22,265 nt of DNA from a virus, in IMG/VR virus record IMGVR_UViG_3300025112_003145, positions 1 to 22,265 of that record. One strand, 5' to 3'. A model generated the notes under the pieces. The model did not search any database and was not told the origin of the DNA. It saw nothing but the letters and a program-made list of their open reading frames with translations. Positions 1 through 5,415 of this stretch are shown piece by piece (the stretch's first letter is position 1; each line of letters begins with the position of its first letter). Made by a program: the position numbers and the translations under genes.

Positions 1-770
1 TCATCGTCTGGTGAAAAAAGACAAATCGTAGCACTTCTGCGTACACCGCCAGATATAACAGCGTCAGCAGCATGCATAACAACATCGTAGACATCTATAG
101 GTCTCAGTTTTCTAGTTGAAAATAGCGCTTCCTTCAACGCTTTATCTAAAACTTTCTTAACGTTTGTTAGGGCTTTTTTAAGAGGCTCCGGGCCGGGGGC
201 TTTGCCGGAACTTGAGCTTAGATATGAACCGGCTGGTCTGATTTCTGAGAAGTCAAAGTTTACGGTCCTACCCGTATATTCAGAGAACAGTTTGTCATTT
301 TCAAAATAACTGCTGACTAAAACGCCAACAGCGTCAGACCACCCTTCTATTGTATCTGGAATGATGAATTTCTTAGTACCCTCTTTCTTTTGAACCAGCT
401 TGGGTAGCTTTTCTACGTGGTGCTTCTGCACCGAAAAGCCTACACCACAACCGCAAAGAAGAAGATACATGCATTCTTGAAAAAATCTTGGTCTATCAAC
501 ATACGACGCAATGCAGTTATACACTCTGGCGTGATGTTTAAAGATGGGCTTGCCACCAAACTGTAGCGCCCTCTGAGAACCTAAGACTCGCTTTTTATAC
601 ATTAGGTCATACGCCCAATCAATATCCCCGTTGACCTCGGGATATTGTTCGTGCATCATTTCCCTAACGCGAGTGACAGATTCTTTCCAAGTTTCCCTTC
701 TCTTCTTTTCGGGAATCCATCTAGCATATTTGCTAACAAACGCATAATTTTGTAGTTCTGTGACTGACAT
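1..770 (-). CDS. nrdJ: Class II (adenosylcobalamin-dependent) ribonucleotide reductase, 5' part, runs off the window
   Basis: Reduces ribonucleotides to deoxyribonucleotides using an adenosylcobalamin-generated thiyl radical, supplying dNTPs for phage replication. The first 256 codons are present; the frame stays open to base 1, so the C-terminal two thirds or so, with the thiyl-radical cysteine and finger loop, lie outside. Seen here: the substrate-site cysteine context VYNCIASY (C86), a cysteine-glycine segment LLCGCGVGFSVQ (about residues 100-112), and SGGVRRSATICLFSPDD at the truncated end, typical of the monomeric class II family. The ATG at 770 starts 11 nt after the SNase stop, so the two genes are probably cotranscribed. 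No strong Shine-Dalgarno site is visible. Class II enzymes need no oxygen and no small subunit. NTP versus NDP specificity cannot be settled from this part. Family call is strong; the symbol nrdJ is the generic class II name. Confidence 0.9.
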   Translation of the reverse strand, partial: MSVTELQNYAFVSKYARWIPEKKRRETWKESVTRVREMMHEQYPEVNGDIDWAYDLMYKKRVLGSQRALQFGGKPIFKHHARVYNCIASYVDRPRFFQECMYLLLCGCGVGFSVQKHHVEKLPKLVQKKEGTKKFIIPDTIEGWSDAVGVLVSSYFENDKLFSEYTGRTVNFDFSEIRPAGSYLSSSSGKAPGPEPLKKALTNVKKVLDKALKEALFSTRKLRPIDVYDVVMHAADAVISGGVRRSATICLFSPDD

Positions 771-781
771 CGTATATATTT

Positions 782-1138
782 CTATCCGTTTTTGGTCCCG
801 GTAGCTAGACCTTCCCTAACCATTATAGCTGAGAAATCCTCTCCGTCAAGGAAGACTCTTCCCACGGCGCGACCAAAGGTGAACACATCTTTTATCTCCC
901 CCTCTGGGTCGGCGGGTATATGAATAATAACTTCTTTATCCATCAGCTTGTCTTTTGCAAAGCTTTTGGCTTTTAGCCCTCTTGCTTTTTCTTCTTTGTC
1001 CCTAGTTCGTGTTTCTGGCGCCCAACAATCTTCCAGTCTAATTCGCATGCGTCTTTCGATTAGAACATCAACAGTATCTCCATCGATAACCCGTGTTATT
1101 TTAGCTTTGGTGGTAAAGCCCTGTCGTGGTTCTTTCAT
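782..1138 (-). CDS. Staphylococcal nuclease (SNase)-like thermonuclease
   Basis: A 118-aa single-domain OB-fold nuclease of the SNase/thermonuclease family, which cuts DNA or RNA phosphodiester bonds with calcium. Motifs in order: TRVIDGDTVDV (about residues 15-25, D19 and D21), RIRLEDCWAPET (32-43, R34 and E42) and FGRAVGRVFLDG (88-99, R90). R34, E42 and R90 match catalytic R35, E43 and R87 of S. aureus nuclease, but the position of calcium ligand D40 is W39. No signal peptide is visible, so it probably acts inside the cell, for example in host DNA breakdown or nucleotide salvage beside ribonucleotide reductase. The ATG lies about 24 nt downstream of a strong intrinsic terminator (1162-1193), so expression must come from readthrough, attenuation control or an unseen promoter. 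Confidence 0.85.
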   Translation of the reverse strand: MKEPRQGFTTKAKITRVIDGDTVDVLIERRMRIRLEDCWAPETRTRDKEEKARGLKAKSFAKDKLMDKEVIIHIPADPEGEIKDVFTFGRAVGRVFLDGEDFSAIMVREGLATGTKNG

Positions 1139-1160
1139 GGCTGTCTCTCTGGATACTTTA

Positions 1161-1193
1161 TAAAAAAGGCCCGTAGCGGTTAGGCTACGGGCC
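1161..1193 (-). terminator. Intrinsic terminator ending a transcript just upstream of the SNase gene
   Basis: A perfect 10-bp GC-rich stem (GGCCCGTAGC / GCTACGGGCC, 1168-1177 with 1184-1193) with a 6-nt loop is followed on the minus strand by six Ts (1162-1167). This is a textbook rho-independent terminator for leftward transcription. It lies between the candidate structured RNA and the SNase start, so it either ends that RNA or attenuates the SNase-RNR transcript. Confidence 0.9.
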
Positions 1194-1327
1194 TGTAATT
1201 TTTAAGAACGACACTGGAAACTAATCAAGCACAGCATAGTAACGCTCACGTCTATCGATATAGTTTAGTTCATTATGATTACAAATAATGCTCGATGCTC
1301 GTAGGCTGGCTGGATAAGTGTCGTTCT
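1194..1327 (-). ncRNA. Candidate structured non-coding RNA (or long attenuator leader)
   Basis: The 272-nt gap between the dCMP deaminase and SNase genes holds no supportable ORF but clear RNA structure. An 11-bp inverted repeat AGAACGACACT/AGTGTCGTTCT (1205-1215 with 1317-1327) would close a domain of about 120 nt. Inside, a tandem 7-mer CGAGCATCGAGCAT (1288-1301) can pair imperfectly with ATGCTGTGCTTG (1226-1237), and short hairpins CATTAT/ATAATG (1271-1290) and GACG-TGAG-CGTT are possible. The domain is followed by the intrinsic terminator at 1161-1193, which fixes the minus-strand direction. A TATAAG box (1332-1337) sits just upstream of the 5' strand of the closing helix. Folding was done by eye and no known RNA family was recognised. 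No B12-box was found although the downstream RNR uses cobalamin. Either a stand-alone RNA or a cis-acting leader fits. Confidence 0.55.
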
Positions 1328-1331
1328 AGCT

Positions 1332-1337
1332 CTTATA
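1332..1337 (-). promoter_or_regulatory. Possible -10 box for the structured RNA
   Basis: TATAAG on the minus strand (5 of 6 to TATAAT), 4 nt before the closing helix at 1327, would place initiation at about 1324-1326, right at the base of the helix. No convincing -35 box is visible at normal spacing, so support is positional only. Confidence 0.3.
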
Positions 1338-1410
1338 GGAGGGGCAGCTTTGTGCGCCGTCGCTTTAGAACTCTATAAAATCCAGCAATAGATATACACT
1401 ATATTTCTCG

Positions 1411-1908
1411 CTAACTCGAAGAACTTTTCAGACTACTCACCAGTTGATTTAGGTGCGACAGGTCGGGTTCAATAAAGTTAACTTCAAGGCCATTCTTAGA
1501 TAAGAATTCATAAGCCATGCGGTCTTCTTCAGATTGACCATGAGCTTTAGACCCCTTTGGTACATACCACTCATGAATGCCATTTTGCCATAACAACTTC
1601 GCGCAGGTGGCACATGGTAGATGTGTGATATAAGCCGAATACCAATCAACCTGTTTAACAATCAGATTGCTTATGGCGTTAGCTTCTGCGTGAACCATAA
1701 ACGGGTACTTTCCCGGTCGGGTCGTTGGGAGGGAACTGTCATCCACGCCGCCGGGAAATCCGTTGTATCCCACTCCAACAACCGCATGTTGGCTATTAAC
1801 TATAACGCAACCAACTTGGGTTTGTGAGTCGTGGCTTCTTGTAGAAACGTAGTGAGCAAGTCCAATAAAATAATCGTGCCAAGAGGGCCTATTTTGCCGA
1901 GGTTTCAT
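1411..1908 (-). CDS. Deoxycytidylate (dCMP) deaminase
   Basis: A 165-aa zinc-dependent deaminase converting dCMP to dUMP, the thymidylate precursor. It has the full zinc-site signature: HAEANA with H73 and catalytic E75, and PCATCAK with C99 and C102. The long insertion between strand and helix (YNGFPGGVDD, about residues 48-57) fits dCMP deaminases rather than the shorter cytidine deaminases. Length is normal for the phage enzyme. The ATG at 1908 overlaps the 34-aa basic ORF upstream by 20 nt. Downstream lies the candidate ncRNA, then SNase and ribonucleotide reductase, so this is a nucleotide-metabolism block. No thymidylate synthase is in the window. Confidence 0.9.
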   Translation of the reverse strand: MKPRQNRPSWHDYFIGLAHYVSTRSHDSQTQVGCVIVNSQHAVVGVGYNGFPGGVDDSSLPTTRPGKYPFMVHAEANAISNLIVKQVDWYSAYITHLPCATCAKLLWQNGIHEWYVPKGSKAHGQSEEDRMAYEFLSKNGLEVNFIEPDLSHLNQLVSSLKSSSS

Positions 1909-1993
1909 AGGTTCGTTTCTTGTTCCTGTTGCGTCTCTCGTTCTTTAAACGCTTCCTGTCTCGCTTACTCTTTTTTCTAATGGTCTTTCCCAT
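1889..1993 (-). CDS. Small, highly basic 34-aa protein (hypothetical)
   Basis: An ATG ORF beginning MGKTIRKKSKRDRKR, about half Lys plus Arg throughout. It starts one base after the stop of the 168-aa upstream gene and overlaps the dCMP deaminase start by 20 nt, filling what would otherwise be an 86-nt gap. Such tiny basic proteins are common in phages and often have no assigned role; nucleic-acid binding is only a guess from charge. No clear Shine-Dalgarno site is seen, so translation would depend on coupling to the upstream gene. It could be a chance ORF in A-rich sequence. Confidence 0.45.
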   Translation of the reverse strand: MGKTIRKKSKRDRKRLKNERRNRNKKRTYETSAK

Positions 1994-1994
1994 T

Positions 1995-2501
1995 TTAAAA
2001 AACCACAGCCGTTAAATATCTATAAGCACGAACACTAAACGAATACTTTTTTGTCAATTTAGACATAACTAAATACCAGCCTCCGTCTTCCATATTAACT
2101 TCCGATATCTTCGTAGGAACTCTGGTTATACAAAGGTCATATGTTTCCTCCGCATCATCTGCAATGTCAATATTTTTTCTTGTTAGTTCCTGAATAATTT
2201 CGTCATCAAACTTCTTGTAGACATACTTACCCCTAAACCCCAACAGCTTGCAGGTAAATTCCATGTGGCTAGACGGGTCTTTCGATTTATCAATTTCAAT
2301 TATGCTGTTTAAGTCTGATACCACCACTCCAGAGCGGTCATACAGAGTTTTAAGAAAATAGGCATCTTCTATAAGCTTGTTCTTATGTTCGTCTGGTATG
2401 CTAATAGAACCACCAGTTTTTCCTTTATACATATGTCTCAATATTCTTTCAAAAGGCTCTTGCCAGTCCTTTAAATCTTCTCCCTGTATAACCCTGTCCA
2501 T
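1995..2501 (-). CDS. Hypothetical protein, 168 aa
   Basis: Not recognised. A soluble, acidic protein without signal peptide or membrane segment. The N-terminal part is rich in charged helix (about residues 1-60), followed by FTCKLLGFRGKYVYKKFDDE (about 83-102) and a C-terminal part with beta character (WYLVMSKLTKKYSFSVRAY). The start is well supported: a GGAG site 6 nt upstream and a TAATG 1-nt overlap with the beta-propeller-like gene before it imply translational coupling. It may therefore work with that protein, but no function can be assigned. Confidence 0.75.
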   Translation of the reverse strand: MDRVIQGEDLKDWQEPFERILRHMYKGKTGGSISIPDEHKNKLIEDAYFLKTLYDRSGVVVSDLNSIIEIDKSKDPSSHMEFTCKLLGFRGKYVYKKFDDEIIQELTRKNIDIADDAEETYDLCITRVPTKISEVNMEDGGWYLVMSKLTKKYSFSVRAYRYLTAVVF

Positions 2502-3412
2502 TATGGCTCCAGTATTTCTAGTCCGTGAATACAGTGACGCATATCTTCTTCTAAACCAATCTCTTTTTCAAACTTTTGTGTTTCTATATCAAACATAAGA
2601 ACTCTAGCCGGTGAAGAGCCTAGGAAGATGTAGTTTTCTAATCTAGCCAGACCCCTGTTCCAATTGTTTTCAGCTATATCGTCAGCATAATATTTAACTG
2701 ATTCGGAGCGGGGGATGTCAGCAGTCTTACAAATGGAGTTTCTAATAATCCCCAATTTGTTCCAACCCGTTAAGTTAACGAGATTAAAATCATCGTATTC
2801 ATAGAAATTGTGTTGAAAACTTTTGGCTCTTTGAATTATGGGCATTGACTCGACTACACTCATGGTGTCAAAGTCGTATAGATGTGTAATTAATCCGCCA
2901 ACCACCAGCCTATCGGAAAACGAAGAAATCGAATTAATGTGAAAGTTGTCGTTTTCCTTAACTTTAGATACGTCAGTCAGGTGTTTGCCCGTAAGAGTTT
3001 TGTAATCACTCTGGCTTTCACCTAATATTTGATAGACGCCAACGATATTAAAGTCTAGGTCCACCTGTACTATACAATCTATTGCTGTAGAGGTGACCCA
3101 AATAGAACCTGCGAAAAAGCATATTTCGTGAATTGAACGAAAAGCCTCGCGGTCTTCAAGCTTTCTGACTACTTCGAAAGTTTCTTTGTCTAGCTCGATG
3201 AGACTAGTGGCGCTGGCAACGATAATTCTATCGTCGAGGACGCATATTCCTCTAAGGCCGCGCTCGCCACCTCGCTCGTTGTCATTGACGAAATGCTCGT
3301 CGTAGGGGGCGTGATGAATTACGCTCTCTTCTTCTACGTCGATAACATAAAGCCCACCGTGGCTAGAACCATGTTCAGCAGCCCTAACCACGGTGGTACA
3401 GATAATCTTCAT
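2501..3412 (-). CDS. Predicted beta-propeller-like protein (possible DUF4915-type)
   Basis: A 303-aa protein with repeated beta-strand patterns typical of six- or seven-bladed propellers: GLRGICVLDDRIIVAS (about 52-67), HEICFFAGSIWVTSTA (about 94-109), SFSDRLVVGG (about 164-173) and NRGLARLENYIFLGSS (about 252-267). This spacing of 'gl..l...i.vgs...' units resembles NHL/SMP-30-like propellers and TIGR03032/DUF4915 proteins, but I cannot confirm a family by eye. There is no signal peptide. An AGGA box sits just upstream of the ATG at 3412. It is coupled to the next gene by a 1-nt overlap. A sugar- or protein-binding role would suit the glycan genes of this genome, but that is inference. Confidence 0.7.
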   Translation of the reverse strand: MKIICTTVVRAAEHGSSHGGLYVIDVEEESVIHHAPYDEHFVNDNERGGERGLRGICVLDDRIIVASATSLIELDKETFEVVRKLEDREAFRSIHEICFFAGSIWVTSTAIDCIVQVDLDFNIVGVYQILGESQSDYKTLTGKHLTDVSKVKENDNFHINSISSFSDRLVVGGLITHLYDFDTMSVVESMPIIQRAKSFQHNFYEYDDFNLVNLTGWNKLGIIRNSICKTADIPRSESVKYYADDIAENNWNRGLARLENYIFLGSSPARVLMFDIETQKFEKEIGLEEDMRHCIHGLEILEP

Positions 3413-3421
3413 TCCTATAAC

Positions 3422-3592
3422 CTATGATGCTCTTAGGCTGTCCCCGACAATCCAAGCACCGCCTAGAAGGACTACGTGGTTAACCTGTTCTGGTGAAAGG
3501 CCAAGACCGAAAGCGTCGAAAGCTACAAATACAACGCCACCGATAGCAAGCCAAAATCTACGAGATGAAAAAAGACCGGAAACCTTATTCAT
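3422..3592 (-). CDS. Small holin-like membrane protein, 56 aa
   Basis: The ORF starts MNKVSGLFSSRRFWLAIGG and has two hydrophobic stretches (about residues 13-30 and 38-50) separated by a short turn with SPEQVN, ending in a short polar tail. The 'SRRFW-TM-loop-TM-AWIVGDSLR' layout resembles small two-helix phage proteins often annotated as holin-like or unknown. It overlaps the end of the upstream protease gene by 8 nt and ends 9 nt before the next start, so it fits the operon with no spare space. Ribosome binding is weak, suggesting coupling. A holin role is inferred from size and topology only; another candidate for membrane lysis factor lies at 8086-8409. Confidence 0.65.
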   Translation of the reverse strand: MNKVSGLFSSRRFWLAIGGVVFVAFDAFGLGLSPEQVNHVVLLGGAWIVGDSLRAS

Positions 3593-4538
3593 ATTTAGCA
3601 TCGTTGTTACCTCTTTTGATGTTTAGCAGTGTTGGAAACTTTACAGAATCCTTAGTTTTCTTTACTCCTTGAGCCGCAGCAGCAGTTCCTCCTTCTATTG
3701 GAAGTGAGACAATCTCTTCCAGAGTTGGGGTTTTGGCGTTTTCGTCAATTGCCCAAAGAATCTTCTCTTTTTGAGCATACTCCCTCATTCGTCTGACGGG
3801 AACTATCAAATTGAAAGTTTCTCCAGCACCTCTAACAAGCATGCCAACATATTTGCCAGCATCGGCGCCAGATTTTTCAGAAAGAAATACTCCTCCACCA
3901 GATGAGCCGGGAAAGCCGGGACATGAAGTCTGGTCAAATACTACACCATCTCCAGTGCCAAGGTCAAGAACTCTCCCTACCTGTGACATTATACCCCGCG
4001 TTTGCGAATTTGAGCCTACTTGTCCGAGTAAACTTCCCACATGATATAATTCCGTTCCAAGAGAAATCGGCTCGTCGTTGTTGACGTGAAATTTAACCCC
4101 TTTGGATATGAAGTCTCTTTTCCTTACCATTAAAAGAGCTAGGTCTTCTCCGTTTTCAGAATCACTATACTTTATAACTTTTGCGTCCATCTTAAGCTCT
4201 CCGACTCGACGCCCATTTTCTACAAGCTCTTTAACGATTTGGGCATCTTTAAATTCAATAATCCTTCTCGTCTGTCCATCTTTAACAATTCTTCTTTCAG
4301 AGCGGAGGCCGTCTACAACATGGGCCGCAGTCCAAATAAAGTTAATTTTTTCTTTCCCTCTCTTGGTTTGTATTTCCCGTGTAATTATTACCCCAGACCC
4401 TTCGCCAAGCCCACTCTTTACAGTAACAGATACGTCCTGCAAAAACTGGGAAACGTCTTTAACAGGAGTTTCCTCTGCTAGAACAGTCGGGGAAAACGAA
4501 ATAGCTAGGGCAGCTATAATAGTAGCCAAGATTTTCAT
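3585..4538 (-). CDS. Secreted trypsin-like (S1/HtrA-type) serine protease
   Basis: A 317-aa protein with a Sec signal peptide (hydrophobic residues 3-20, likely cleavage near VLA-EE at 21-22) and a chymotrypsin-fold protease domain. The catalytic triad is visible: H73 in WTAAHVVDG, D132 in GEDLALLMV and S213 in PGFPGSSGGGVF. About 85 residues follow the domain, with a charged C-terminus and no second membrane segment or PDZ domain. It is expected in the periplasm or outside the cell, unusual for a phage product. A good AAGGAAGGA ribosome site precedes the ATG, and the gene begins just after the terminator at 4562-4591. It may process virion or host envelope proteins. It is distinct from the larger protease at 5416-7422. 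Confidence 0.88.
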   Translation of the reverse strand: MKILATIIAALAISFSPTVLAEETPVKDVSQFLQDVSVTVKSGLGEGSGVIITREIQTKRGKEKINFIWTAAHVVDGLRSERRIVKDGQTRRIIEFKDAQIVKELVENGRRVGELKMDAKVIKYSDSENGEDLALLMVRKRDFISKGVKFHVNNDEPISLGTELYHVGSLLGQVGSNSQTRGIMSQVGRVLDLGTGDGVVFDQTSCPGFPGSSGGGVFLSEKSGADAGKYVGMLVRGAGETFNLIVPVRRMREYAQKEKILWAIDENAKTPTLEEIVSLPIEGGTAAAAQGVKKTKDSVKFPTLLNIKRGNNDAKYE

Positions 4539-4560
4539 GATAGAATCCTTCCTTTAGGTA

Positions 4561-4591
4561 TAAAAAAAGATGGCCCCTTTTGGGGGCCATC
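4561..4591 (-). terminator. Intrinsic terminator after the 265-aa gene
   Basis: GATGGCCCC pairs with GGGGCCATC (4569-4577 with 4583-4591), a 9-bp stem with a 5-nt loop, followed on the minus strand by seven Ts (4562-4568). It would end the transcript of the 4606-5403 gene. The next gene starts 24 nt further on with no obvious promoter, so partial readthrough is likely. Confidence 0.9.
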
Positions 4592-4605
4592 CCAGAAAAA
4601 ACTAA

Positions 4606-5403
4606 TTACTCAATGACCTCTCCACCGTTACCCTGCAACTCTCTTTCGAGTTGACGGTTAGGTGAGTTGGGGTCATTTTCTGCTACGCCGGGAGCAACCG
4701 GAACATTGTTGGTTGAAATCGGACGAAGCTCATCTTCAGTAAATTCACTACCAAGGGCTGGGTGCTTAATCCATTCAATGGTGGGAATATGGCTGACATC
4801 ATAACTGACGAAGTCTTCGGCTGTCAAGAAGAAGCCTTCTTCTCCCTCGCTAAAGACCTTCTCGGCTGTTGCGACAGGAACTCTGAATAGCTCTACGCAC
4901 ATAAGCCTGTAGCCTTCGCGGAAGAGCTTCTTCATTTCCTGAGCCGTAGGTTCTGACCAATCGTTGCCCCAAGTGTTTTCACTTAGCTGGGCAATATTGC
5001 TGAGACCCTGAAGGCATAGCTCAATCCATCTACGGCAGTAGTCGTTCTTCACATCGAAGTAACGAATTGGATAAAGCTTAAAGGCCCGTCTCTCGTGACT
5101 GATGTGATGAGCCTCAAGTCTTTCCATGTTGTCTCTCTTGGTGTTTGTGTCAATCAGATTGCACAAACGGACAAACATGTTGTGATGATGCTTCACCGCG
5201 CCAAGCGTCGGAGGGCCGGGAACGAAACAGTCGGTACGAACCGAAAATGCCTGTAGGTGTTCGCCAACCTTTTCAAACAGGCGAGCTAAGGCGAGGTTCA
5301 TGGTCTCTTTGTTGTCCCCGACATTGGGGATAGCCCACTTCACGCCCTTGTACATGTAAGGAAGAATTGCGTCGTGGGTAGGGATGATTAGATTTTCTGA
5401 CAT
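4606..5403 (-). CDS. Hypothetical protein, 265 aa (possible virion or accessory protein)
   Basis: Not recognised. A soluble protein without signal peptide. The first 200 residues are rich in helix and aromatic residues with several His clusters (KHHHNM near 71, EAHHISHERR near 97-106). The last 50 residues are Pro/Asn/Gly rich and acidic, probably disordered. Translation starts from a strong AAGGAG site that lies within an imperfect palindrome (5404-5418), and the gene is followed at once by a strong terminator. That arrangement often marks an abundant product, so a structural role is possible, but no homology supports it. Confidence 0.75.
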   Translation of the reverse strand: MSENLIIPTHDAILPYMYKGVKWAIPNVGDNKETMNLALARLFEKVGEHLQAFSVRTDCFVPGPPTLGAVKHHHNMFVRLCNLIDTNTKRDNMERLEAHHISHERRAFKLYPIRYFDVKNDYCRRWIELCLQGLSNIAQLSENTWGNDWSEPTAQEMKKLFREGYRLMCVELFRVPVATAEKVFSEGEEGFFLTAEDFVSYDVSHIPTIEWIKHPALGSEFTEDELRPISTNNVPVAPGVAENDPNSPNRQLERELQGNGGEVIE

Positions 5404-5415
5404 TTAAGGAACTCC

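Noticed and set aside
1194-1337. Hammerhead ribozyme or tRNA-like element in the structured region
   Set aside because: No CUGANGA/GAAA core and no cloverleaf with T-arm sequence on either strand.
1194-1410. Cobalamin riboswitch ahead of the B12-dependent reductase
   Set aside because: No B12-box or other conserved riboswitch core could be found on the minus strand; the structure seen is of another type.
4102-4557. Plus-strand ORF of 151 codons opposite the 317-aa protease
   Set aside because: The minus-strand gene has a signal peptide, triad and ribosome site; the plus-strand product has no motif and no ribosome site. The other plus-strand ORFs (for example 20126-20464, 10108-10434, 8542-8958, 6079-6405) are rejected for the same reason.
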